A stretch of 64,000 nucleotides of DNA, from NCBI GenBank assembly GCA_000226015.1, contig JH153258.1, positions 52,086 to 116,085 of the forward strand, in the 5' to 3' direction. Below, piece by piece: positions 44,608 to 64,000 of the stretch. Numbering within the stretch: position 1 is the stretch's first letter; each line of letters starts with the position of its first letter. A model generated the notes under the pieces. It made no database searches and was not told where the DNA came from. It saw nothing but the letters and a program-made list of their open reading frames with translations. The stretch comes from Mnemiopsis leidyi (taxonomy: Eukaryota > Ctenophora > Tentaculata > Lobata > Bolinopsidae). A program made the translations under genes and the position numbers.

Positions 44608-46569
44608 ATGATGTCAGGGAAAAACGAAAATGAAATTGAATCGCCTGAACCTGACATCCCAGCGGATAAAAGCAACTCGATAGAATTGATCGCTACAAAA
44701 GACGTTATCGTCCGTCCTTATAGTTATAACATTGACCTTGTGGCCGAAAAAGAAGAGAATGACAACTACGATACGAAGGAAAAGGAAGCTGAAAGTGAAA
44801 GTGCGAATTTTGTCGCGGTGACAACCGACAGAACGAGAACGTTAGAAGGACATGAAACTTCTTCTAGATCCACGGGTAACGAAGATTTTGATTTTCATAA
44901 AGTGGCGTTAGAAACAGGCTCACCTGCATCGTCCGATTGCTTAGTAGATGAAGACAAACTAGAAAATATGAAAGTGGAGGACGGAGAAACTCGACAAAAG
45001 AAGGAGATTGAGACGGCGGAAGATAACGGAGAAGAGAAAGCTGAGGGTAAACTTCAAGTTCAGAATTGTCAAGTTTCGAAGTTGAACTTGAAGTTGAGCT
45101 CGAACAAGCTAACTCAAGTGCCACTAACACCTAGTTCGATCAAATCAACAAAATCAAATTCAACCAGTCCTGTTCAAGGTGATTGTCAGACAGAAAGGAT
45201 CGAGAACTTCTCCCCTCTTCTGGCAGAAAGTGTAACGAGTTCCACACCGTTCGAAGAGACGTTACATCCAGAAGATACAGTTGAGATGAAAAGGGAAACT
45301 TCGCCGAGACCGAAAGCATCCCTCTCTCTCTTACGTTCGACTAGTGAAACATCAACCAGCAGTATTACAACTTCCACTACAGTTACCACTACCACTACTC
45401 AATCTGACTTGGCTGGAGAGAAGGAAGAAACACTACCGGCTAGTAATGAGTCACTAGTCCCGGTTTTATCTGAGAGTCACAAGGTACAGTTACAGGGAAC
45501 TCAAATAACAGGTAAAAACTTAGAACAATCCGGTCTCAAACTAAATACTTTAGCCGATACAGAGACAAGACCTGCGGAAACAAACATCCAGGAAATAAGC
45601 GATCAGCACCAAGATTTTAATAAACCGGACAATGAGTCTTCCAGGTTGTCAAGTCCATGTTGTCAGTGTTGTTGTATTGGAAACTGCTGTTGTAACAATG
45701 CACCATCAGACACAGAAAGTGATGAAGATGAGGAATCTTGTGCTGCTTGTTTTAAGGACTTTTTCTCATTTCTACCCTTTGTGAGAGTTCGCAGAAGAGC
45801 AACATCAAACTCTGAGCCATCTAAACCTCTCACGCCATTGCATAAAGAGGAAGATGTTGTAATTGAGAAGACAGAATCTAATTCTAATGATAACCAAGAA
45901 GAGGCGTCAATGAATACAGGTAAAAGTCACACGGCCACGAGTTCAGAAAATAAAATCTCCGACAATGGTCCATCAAGTCCTCCTCCACTTGAGCTTAAAG
46001 TGGATGTTGTAGAGATATCTGAAGTCGAAGCTGTGATAGTTCCAGAAGTTTCTAGAGAGAAAACTGAACCGAAAAACAAGGAACCGCCAGTTCAACGAGT
46101 AAAACTGAAAACTGAAGAAGCACCGGATTTAGAGAAGCGAATAACGGTGACGCCGGACACCCTTCAGATTCGACCTGTGGGGACAGTTACGGAAGGAAAG
46201 AAGGAGAATGAGACATTCAGCTTTAAAGGGATCATGAACTTATTCTCAGTGTACAAACAGATGTTGTTAACACCGTCTCAGGACGCAGAGGAGGGCAGGG
46301 AAACACCCACCGAAAATGTTGTAGTGGACCAAACACCCAGCCCTGTGGGACCCCCTCAGGAAAAACCAGCTGGTATTGTCACACAGATTAGTGATCCTGA
46401 CGTGTTTGAAAGACGAGATGAGTCCGATAAATTCAGTGTCACTACCACCAGCACTGACAACTTGAAGAGTAGGGGACTAAAGCATAAGGTAAAAAACTGG
46501 TTTAATCTGAGAAAAGCAGCTAGGAAAGTAAGAAGAAGGTATAAGTCAAGAGACAGCGTTAGGTCTTGA
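44608..46569 (+). CDS. Intronless 653-residue acidic protein of unknown function
   Basis: One uninterrupted frame from the ATG at 44608. I do not recognise the family. The protein is rich in Glu, Ser, Thr and Lys and appears mostly disordered. Three features stand out: a Ser/Thr run near residues 245-270; a cysteine cluster CCQCCCIGNCCC at about 351-362 followed by an acidic patch and CAACFKDFFSFLPF, then basic RVRRR (a plausible palmitoylated, membrane-touching patch); and a strongly basic tail from about 628 (KHKVKNWFNLRKAARKVRRR). Length, low stop frequency and codon consistency argue that it is a real gene. It lies just right of the GC-rich repeats and converges on the channel gene, whose stop is 613 bases away. 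An AATAAA follows near 47149. Confidence 0.75.
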   Translation: MMSGKNENEIESPEPDIPADKSNSIELIATKDVIVRPYSYNIDLVAEKEENDNYDTKEKEAESESANFVAVTTDRTRTLEGHETSSRSTGNEDFDFHKVALETGSPASSDCLVDEDKLENMKVEDGETRQKKEIETAEDNGEEKAEGKLQVQNCQVSKLNLKLSSNKLTQVPLTPSSIKSTKSNSTSPVQGDCQTERIENFSPLLAESVTSSTPFEETLHPEDTVEMKRETSPRPKASLSLLRSTSETSTSSITTSTTVTTTTTQSDLAGEKEETLPASNESLVPVLSESHKVQLQGTQITGKNLEQSGLKLNTLADTETRPAETNIQEISDQHQDFNKPDNESSRLSSPCCQCCCIGNCCCNNAPSDTESDEDEESCAACFKDFFSFLPFVRVRRRATSNSEPSKPLTPLHKEEDVVIEKTESNSNDNQEEASMNTGKSHTATSSENKISDNGPSSPPPLELKVDVVEISEVEAVIVPEVSREKTEPKNKEPPVQRVKLKTEEAPDLEKRITVTPDTLQIRPVGTVTEGKKENETFSFKGIMNLFSVYKQMLLTPSQDAEEGRETPTENVVVDQTPSPVGPPQEKPAGIVTQISDPDVFERRDESDKFSVTTTSTDNLKSRGLKHKVKNWFNLRKAARKVRRRYKSRDSVRS

Positions 46570-47181
46570 GTCTTCAGAGAGGAATTGAATTTCAGGATAA
46601 GCGTTAGATAAGGATGAGGCTGTAGAGATAATCTGTAATTTGTTACCGCATGGAAACAACATATTGTGTGTGAACGAAACAGATATAGATTTTGGCTCTG
46701 GAGGTGCAACTCGAGATAGAAGAGATAAATGAGATAGGAGAGATAGCGATTCAGAAGTAGCGTTTGTGCGGATGATTATTATTCTGCTCTTAGCGTCTAA
46801 CAAGACTTTTTGAGCACCTTTGTGAGCACCTTTTTGAGCTTTTATTTTGACAGAGTGTTAAATATATAAAATTGTAGACGAAAGCATTTATTCAGTTTTA
46901 AAATTTGAATTTGAAGAATCATTATGACACTTTCCTACCATAAAAAGTCATTATCAACACCGAACAAGGTTTAGAAAAGCAATATTGTTAACAACCCTCG
47001 AACAATTTAGGAAACGAAACTTTTTTACTGGCGGCTCTGTTTAATTTTGTGTCTAGTTCAACTTGCCCAGATAATCGAACATCAAAAATTTCATCAGCAC
47101 CCAGACTGTCATTAACATTTAACAAATAAGTATAAAAAAGATTAGAAATAAAAACAGTCACAGTTCAACATCAACGAGCTC
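46570..47181. other. Convergent 3' regions
   Basis: Shared 3' flank of the plus-strand orphan gene and the minus-strand channel gene. Contains AATAAA-type signals on the plus strand (near 47149) and, as TTTATT, on the minus strand (near 46886). No coding sequence is seen. Confidence 0.45.
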
Positions 47182-57261
<10,080 letters not shown>

Positions 57262-58439
57262 CTGAGGGAAATATTTGTTTTAGATCTTTTAAATACTTGT
57301 GTTTTCTAGTGTTTACTAATGTCTACTTTGCAGTTTTGTGAATTCTAGATTTAGTTCATTGTTTGAATTCCTGAAAGAGTACGCGCTTTAAAGATTGCAA
57401 AATTTAAGAAGAAAAATTTCATATTTTCGTGAAATATAGCTGTTTAAGAATCGAAGAAAGATCTTTTAAGTCCGGAGTAGCGAATTCTCACAAGAAAAAG
57501 AGTGTGCGCGCGGTCTGCGCGGTCGATCTCGACGTGCAAACTTAGTAGAAACCACCACCATCAGAGCGAAGCAAGATATTAGAGATATCTCTAGATTCAG
57601 AGAAATGATAGTAAAGGCAGATAAAGAGAGTTGTTCTGGGCATAGTCAGGACAGGACCAAGTTTGCTGATTAATGGGACAAACTAGAGGAAGCTTAATCT
57701 TGAGATTAAATCTAGTATGTTGTTATGTAAGGTTATGACTTATGTGTTGAAAAGGTGCGCCTGGGTTTGTGAAATAGAGATGTTGTTAATGAAATATGCA
57801 AAGCTGAGACTCTTCGAAATGATGCGAGAAAAATTAGAACAAAATGCTGATAAGATTTGAATCACGCTCGTTAGTCGCGACAAAGAATTTGCAAGAAATT
57901 AGCTTGCAAAAATTTAACTTAAAATATGAACTTAATTTCCGGGATAGCGATTTGATATAACTGCACATAAATTAGACAGAATTGACATGCACTTTGTAGC
58001 AGTCTGGCGCTTACTCTGTTATACTTATAGCGGGATGACGGTCACGCTTGTACACTTAAATTTGTCAAGCATGTTGGACAATTGCATGGGGCACGCACAC
58101 GCAGGCATCTTACATCATAGTCATACGATAGATAATAAAGAAATATCAATTTTACTAACTATCCTCTATTTCTAATGAGCGTTATAGTTTTAAACGTTGT
58201 ATTTTGGCACAAGTAATTTACTATGGGAAAGATATTGGAGATTGCTTGGACCTTGAGATGTTGGATGTAAACCGTAAATGTGTAATATGAATGATTAGCT
58301 ACAAATTATTATTCAATATTAGATAAGGGAGTCACTCAGTAAAACCGAGTTCCAAAAGTCGGAGTTACCTTCTATTTCAGGCTTTTCGTAGTGAACAAAA
58401 TAGTAGTTTCGGATTGTCTGCATCACCCTCGGTCCACTG

Positions 58440-58535
58440 AATCTAATAGTCTAATAGTCTACAATATAGTCACTAATATTGTAGTCTATATTGTAGTCTA
58501 CTTTGTAGTCTATATTGTAGTCTACTTTGTGGTTG
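58440..58535. repeat. Short AT-rich tandem repeat
   Basis: Imperfect copies of TATTGTAGTCTAC, preceded by AATAGTCT repeats. In the interval between the channel's exon C and the upstream candidate exons. Confidence 0.7.
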
Positions 58536-58875
58536 GTTTTAAGGAAATACGATTATCACCTGCTAACATTAACAAAACCAAAAGTTAGAAGCACTAGCGC
58601 AAAAAGACGAGAAATAATGTAAAGGGAGGTCTAGCCGTTTAATAAAGCACGACAAATTAACGTGCTGGGTCGAAATTGAGTGAAAGTGACACCCGGCTTA
58701 CCTCAGACAGGTAAACCTGGACCAATCAAGGTAATCAGGCTAATTACGTCGGTCCTAAATCACCGATAAAACCGATTAATTACGGGAGGGAGCAGGACAC
58801 AGCTAAACCAAGTAGTTCTAGCATGCTCCTCGTCTTAGCTTGTCTGTACGGAGAAAATGAGAGAGAGCAGCTGTC

Positions 58876-59045
58876 TTTCGACCAATCAGAGTGGTTGTAA
58901 GCAAGTCTTGGCCAATCAGAGTAGGTTCTATAAGTCCTGACCAATCAGAGGGCAGCTGTTAAGCTATGAACCAGTCAGAAAGCAGTGCTTGAGCTGTGAG
59001 CCAATCAGCAAGCAGCTCTTAAGCTTTCAGCCAATCAGCAGTGAG
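58876..59045. promoter_or_regulatory. Array of six CCAAT-box units at 30-bp spacing
   Basis: CCAATCA (one copy CCAGTCA) begins at 58882, 58912, 58941, 58971, 59001 and 59031: five steps of 29-30 bp, or about three helical turns each. The surrounding unit is a degenerate 30-mer (AGCAGCTCTTAAGCTTTCAG before the box). CCAAT is bound by NF-Y, and multiple boxes at about 30 bp are typical of NF-Y-driven promoters. It lies about 1.6 kb upstream of the first secure channel exon and could drive a start there. A further CCAATCA lies near 58722. Confidence 0.5.
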
Positions 59046-59687
59046 CACCACCACGCTCCTTGGACGATCAAGACCGGTTGGTGGTGCAAGGACTAAGGCC
59101 CCGGTTTTTCAATGCAATTTGCACCTGTAGTGTTTTGGAGGGTGTCTGTTAAAGTTGACACCTGCCATGCTTTTGTGTTGGACTTGTCCTGCGTCATGTA
59201 GAGCCGGGTTCAGGGGATGGATCAATAGTTTGATTTACAAGACAACTACCTCCTTTTCAGCGAATTGGCCAAGCTCATTAGCTAAATATTGGGGGCTAGA
59301 CTATTCAACTAAGCAGAAAATAAAACCAACTTTAAGGGCAAACGACAAATTTCGGCTAGCCTTTCGTCTGGGTAATGTAAACCGACAAACGAACAAGGAT
59401 GAATGTAGCATCCTGAATTTAAGACATTGAATAATATTATTGTTAGTAATATTCCTGCTGTTTATCTAATTAACTTCGGATTTTCACGATTAACGATGGT
59501 TAGTTAACCCTGTATCTTACACCTTTTACAGCTGAGCCTGAATATACAAAATCTAGATGTGAGTTACAATATAACCCAACATTGTCCAAGTGAGCTACCA
59601 AAAAAGGTCAAAACAGGACAAATGAACGCAAATAAACACAAACAAACCAAACAAAAAACAACCGAACCAATCAAACAAACACAAACA

Positions 59688-59824
59688 CAAACAAACAAAC
59701 AAACAAACAAACAAACAAACAAACAAACAAACAAACAAACAAACAAACAAACAAACAAACAAACAAACAAACAAACAAACAAACAAACAAACAAACAAAC
59801 AAACAATACAAATAAACAAACAGA
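59688..59824. repeat. (CAAA)n microsatellite
   Basis: About 30 units of CAAA. On the minus strand it begins directly after the donor-like GTCTGT of the candidate exon at 59826-60000. Long Phe/Leu/Cys/Val or Lys/Gln/Thr/Asn frames through it are artefacts. Confidence 0.95.
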
Positions 59825-59825
59825 C

Positions 59826-60000
59826 CTCTGGAAGAAATCTCCTGAACTGAGGGGGGCTGTTCGTTGTCGTAACTCCACTCCAAACTCGCACTCTTCTTCA
59901 TCTTCCTCAAAGGTATGTGATCTTCCCTCTGTACAGTTTCCTCCGGGACGGTCTTCGTCACTAGATCTCTCCAAGTTTGCTGGACACGCGGAGGTTTAGA
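59826..60000 (-). CDS. Candidate upstream exon of the channel gene
   Basis: Minus-strand frame entered from an acceptor (GTGTTCCAG) at 60001, encoding SKPPRVQQTWRDLVTKTVPE and ending NEQPPSVQEISSR with one base over, which matches the phase needed by the exon at 57261. A different frame through the same bases (acidic, with EEDEEECEFGVELRQ) would instead match the exon further upstream. No frame satisfies both neighbours, so this exon is either used in only one isoform or wrongly delimited. Confidence 0.35.
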
Positions 60001-60216
60001 CTGGAACACATATCAGGGACAGATTTGTTCACATTTCACAGATTTGTATTACTAGCTGGATAGATGTGAAATACTTCTGGCAGATAGCCCTGATCTTATC
60101 TGCTAGATACATCAAGCATCTGGCAATACCCCCTCAAAACAAAACAATTAAAAATATTTCCAGCTCCTTAACAAAGTTTAAAATATTTCCAGCTCCCAGG
60201 CAACAAGAAAACTTAC

Positions 60217-60643
60217 CTGTATCCGGACTGGGACCCGAGCTTGGAGAGGAAGTTTTCAGTTGTATCGGTTCAGGTTTGTGTTTGGAGTTATACCCAGCAG
60301 GCTTACCCCCAGTTTCAGTGATGATGTAGAGAATCTCATGTAGTCCCGACTGAACGAGACAGTAGTCCATGGAGGCGTTGTCGTGTATCAGAACAAATTC
60401 CCTATCGTGCCGGTTAAACCAGTAGATAGCCAGTACCTTCTCTCTGGAGCAGATAGCGCTGATGTAGGTGAGGAGGTGTTGGTAGTGGGCTGTGGAGGAG
60501 AGGGAGAACTGGGCGAATATCTCCCCTCCATCCACCAGCCCCCGGGTCAGTCCTATCTTTATCTTTGTTTCTGGCATGGTGTTGGGAGTCAGGGCGGTCT
60601 GGCAGGCCAGCCGGAGATCAGTGGTGATCACTCTGTTGGACAT
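60217..60643 (-). CDS. First coding exon with PB1-like domain, possibly of the channel gene
   Basis: Minus-strand exon from the ATG at 60643 to a strong donor (ATACAG then GTAAGT), 142 codons plus one base. Upstream there is an in-frame stop, so this is a start exon. The sequence has TKIKIGLTRGL, then VLAIYWFNRHDREFVLIHDN and GLHEILYIIT, an order of strands and an acidic turn that resembles a PB1 domain (a ubiquitin-like protein-interaction fold). The end is Pro/Ser-rich. It may be the 5' end of the channel gene or of a separate short gene; the phase does not connect directly to the next candidate exon. Confidence 0.5.
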
Positions 60644-60659
60644 GGGAGGAGCAGCGGTA

Positions 60660-62289
60660 GGAGAGGGAGGAGGAGTTAGGTGGAGGGGGAGGAGTCATAG
60701 TTCATCTAGCAGCTGGAGTTTACAAAGTGTTAGGTTAAAATCGGATTGCTTTGCTGTTTGTTAAGTCGATTGTAAAGCAATAGAACCGGAAAGAAACAAT
60801 TTTTTCTCACGTCAACTGTGATTTTAAGGAAATCGAATAAATATAACAAATTATCACCAAATAAACTGTAATCGCGTTAATTGTCACCTTAAATGTAACT
60901 TGCAAAATTAACGACGTATTTAACTACTAAAGTTTAGAACAGTTCCATGAAAAATTTGAGTAGTTTCCCACTTTGTGGTTAAACTTTATAGTTGCTACGT
61001 CAAACATGAGGCTGTATATTAAAGTAATACAACAAGGATTCTCGAGAATTGATACGAATTAAAATTAAAACTGCTTGAGAATTTCATCGCCAAGGCCGGT
61101 CAAAGCGTGCAGTTTATTAAAACAAAATTACAAAACAAACAAACCAATAAGAACAGTAGCACCTGGTCACGTGACGCGAACCGACCAATGAGGGAGCTCC
61201 AAAGGATACCTGCCGCAACCAGGCGACCCATGCCAGATGAATATAAGCAAGGTACGAGGCTGGTACTCGGCTCGTGTCGGGGGCAACATGACCAAACTGC
61301 GGGGACAGCCCCAGCAGTCATCAACCGGATTGATTGATCGAATATATTTGTATTTCTACTTGAGGTAGGTGGGTAGTGAATATTTGATTTGCTTGGGGTG
61401 ACCCCACGTCCTGGAGGTGTCACGGGCAGAGGTCATTAAGGATTAATGACAAATGGTGGCAAGTTGCCATGAAATATTGATTGAGGTAGAAAATAAATTG
61501 TCGAGGTAGAAATCAAAGTAGAACTATAACAGGAGGTAAGAAAGGAAGAGGAGAGTGGGGAAAAGCAAGACGGTAGACGAGGAAGGAGTTGAACCGGCGC
61601 GAGGCAGACTACTGACTACTATTACAAACTTCTGAGTCGTTGGGCAGCGCACTTCTCTGGTGGAGCAGAAATCTTCAAGGTTAGGAAAAGTCTCGAAAGA
61701 TTGCGTATTTAGAGTGTGCAGAAGCAATGAATATTAACTTAGTAAGACCTAGAAAATCGAGTCTTAAGATCATGTGACCCTGATGAGATGTGTGGCGAGC
61801 TATTTCTAGTCACGCGTAAACGATACCACGCTTAACTGCGGGCTTGAAACAGTTGATAGAAAGAAAACTGAATTTCGGAATTTCCGAAAGCTTAACAAGT
61901 CTCAAAAATGAATATGATCCCTTACTAGATCTAATGAGGTCATAAACAATGCTCATAACTGTAAACAGGACATTAGTTCGAGTTTTTTGCGATTCAATAA
62001 ATATCGATATTTGGACAAATATGGATGTTGCGCTGGCGGTTGCCGGTTGCATGTCCAGAAAGCACGGTACTAAATATCAAGTCTAGTAAGACAGTAGATC
62101 GGATATCTTACTGCAGAGTATCAATAAGAAAGAAGTTTGTCTCCCAGGAGAACAATGCAATTCGCACTACGTCAGGGTGTAGAGGTCCTGCGTAGTACCG
62201 TGCAGTGGGTCAATAAGCAGGGACTGGGACTTAGGTGCAAGGCGCAGGCTGCTCCGGTTCTGCATAAGGGTGTTACGTCTTGTGGTTGC
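60660..62289. other. Gene-free stretch
   Basis: No recognisable gene. A GC-richer patch at 61160-61330 with a TCACGTGA site near 61170 is open in two frames but has no family features. Confidence 0.4.
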
Positions 62290-62294
62290 TGTGT

Positions 62295-62655
62295 GGATAC
62301 AGAAGGGGTGGTTGCTATGTGTGGAGGTATAGAAGGGATGGTTGCTATGAGTGGAGGTATAGAAGGGATGGTTGCTATGTGTGAAGGAAGGAGGGATGGT
62401 TGCTATGTGTGGAGGAAGGAGGGATGGTTGCTATGTGTGGAGGTAGGAGGGATGGTTGCTATGTGTGGAGGTAGGAGGGATGGTTGCTATGTGTGAAGGA
62501 AGGAGGGTTGGTTGCTATGTGTGGAGGTAGGAGGGATGGTTGCTATGTGTGGAGGTAGGAGGGATGGTTGCTATGTGTGGAGGTAGGAGGGATGGTTGCT
62601 ATGTATGGAGGTAGGAGGGATGGTTGCTATGTGTGGAGGTAGGAGGGGTGGTTGC
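62295..62655. repeat. 28-bp minisatellite
   Basis: About 13 copies of TGGTTGCTATGTGTGGAGGT plus AGGAGGGA, with a few variant units at the left. An open frame running into it from the left (about 62158) is not recognised and probably not a gene. Confidence 0.9.
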
Positions 62656-64000
62656 AAGCCTAGCAATACTAGATATGGTTGAAGTGCAGCTAAACTGTTT
62701 GCAAAATCAGGAATGTTAGCAGTAGGGTATTTGGACACGATAACTCGAGTTTTCAGACATTATGCAACTCGAATAGCTAGACTTGGTGCATTAAACATTT
62801 ACATGCTCAAATTGCAACGAAGAGAGTAAGGATACGGAGTTACCAAAGTCCAAATATTCTGATAACCGATAGGTGTAAATAAGTTGAGACGTACCGAACC
62901 AAATCGTCCAAAACTATCGGAGCATTTTGAATTGGCAATTTCCCTTCAGACAGTGCCAAACAAGTTCTACAGTTGGAAATGCAAAATTAACGAAGAGAAA
63001 CGACATCACCAAGATTGGAAATACAAACCAGAGAAGGTTCATCTATAACGTAACTATGACACTATGTACTCTGCCAAAATTATACGGCAGCTGAAAGTGA
63101 AGCGTGGTTAGTAACGGTCAAAACAGCACATCCTTGAAAAGATTCCGATCAATGAAAATCGGCAGAGACATGGCTGAGTAATTATGACAAAATTAATCCT
63201 AATCGGCTTAACTGCAAAGTGTTGAAATGGAAATAATGCACCGACAGTGCCGTTTTATGTTGTTACAAAAAATGTGAGGTGCTGTAACCAAAGGCGCCAA
63301 CAAGCTTCGTCTAAAGTTTTTATTCGCGAGAAACATTATATTTTTGTAGCGGAGAAGTGTCACAAGATCCCTGAAGACATTGATGAGTGACGACGTCAGG
63401 AGAGAAGGTTACATCACGCCTATCATAGTACTCCAGCAGTACCGCTTAAGCAGAGCGTGTCTGAAACCAAGCCACACGGACAGAATTTTTTGTGAGCTGG
63501 AATCCTGGAAATCCGTCAGGGAAATACTTTTCTTGTTTTTGAGGGTCATGGAATAGCTGATGTAATTCAGGAACTGTAGTAAAAAAAGGCAGAAAAATGA
63601 AACAAAAATCACAATTATTCAAAAAATCGAACCTGAAAATGGAAATATTGTACCAGGAACACAGTTTATTCCAAATTTACACAAACTTAAACAAAACCTC
63701 AAGCCACCACCTAAAAATGAAGTTCACGTCAACTTCCACGTAAGCTTGCGAGTTGTACGAAGTGATTACATGATAACTTTATAACGGGTTAATTACGTTA
63801 ATTAGGATCGACCTGGAGGCCCAATCTGAACCAACTAGAAACATCTCACGTGACCAGAGCACATATCATCGACTTGGTTAATGCCTCGTGCAGAATTAAC
63901 CTCCGTGTTTACAAATAAAACGTGTGGAAAGTTCCGGGTACTCTAGAGAGTAAATGTGATAGTCGCCTAGCGACGGTCGCCTAGCGATTTCTGCGCAGTT
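62656..64000. other. Right end, no gene recognised
   Basis: AT-rich sequence with short broken frames. A 55-codon stretch near 62880-63045 (EEKRHHQDWKYKPEKVHL at its end) is open but unidentified and could be a decayed element. The last 45 bases contain two copies of GTCGCCTAGCGA. Confidence 0.35.

Noticed and set aside
59559-60009. Overlapping long frames rich in Lys/Gln/Thr/Asn or Phe/Val/Cys/Leu
   Set aside because: Most of their length is the (CAAA)n repeat. Only the part at 59826-60000 on the minus strand is kept, as a doubtful exon.
62880-63660. Decayed transposase or similar coding remnant
   Set aside because: Only short Lys/His-rich open pieces with no recognisable motif; not enough to call.

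Overview
Eukaryotic, animal (metazoan) nuclear DNA: AT-rich, with introns of about 100 bp to 5 kb, GT-AG splice sites, polyA signals, microsatellites, minisatellites, LINE and SINE remnants and MITEs. Gene content (coactosin, a CNBD2-like protein, two forkhead factors, gamma-glutamylcyclotransferase, a DEG/ENaC channel, an aerolysin-fold secreted protein) is animal. The forkhead boxes are split by introns, which suggests a divergent, probably marine invertebrate or early-branching lineage; I cannot name the species. Most exons were rebuilt by hand from splice sites and matching codon phase, so gene spans are more reliable than any single reading frame.

Layout. 1-4.9 kb is a repeat yard: GC-rich foldback repeats, two LINE 3' ends and a 1.3 kb element with terminal inverted repeats. 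5.78-6.22 kb is coactosin (+). 6.7-18.8 kb is a CNBD2-like gene with two cyclic-nucleotide-binding folds (+); its 4.9 kb intron 7 holds an oppositely oriented secreted aerolysin-fold gene (10.9-13.0 kb, -), a tRNA-derived SINE and a MITE. 23.5-29.1 kb and 35.1-40.6 kb are tandem forkhead genes (+) with the same exon phases and E-box clusters upstream. 41.7-43.1 kb is a complete four-exon gamma-glutamylcyclotransferase (-) lying in GC-rich repeats like those at the left end. 44.6-46.6 kb is an intronless 653-residue orphan (+). 47.2-57.3 kb is a 13-exon DEG/ENaC channel (-), with two further candidate upstream exons to 60.6 kb. 60.7-64 kb shows only a minisatellite and no convincing gene.

Themes. 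The clearest unusual pattern is that tandem repeats in several genes have grown out of splice junctions, carrying extra acceptor, donor or branch-point-like sequence (CNBD2-like exons 4, 11 and 12; forkhead gene 2 exons 1 and 2). Others are a DEG/ENaC channel with a non-canonical pore motif (G-M-N) and no HG gating motif, apparent gene conversion of one forkhead exon, a 30-bp-periodic CCAAT-box array upstream of the channel, and a 70-bp MITE with perfect 8-bp target duplications, one copy inside the gamma-glutamylcyclotransferase gene.
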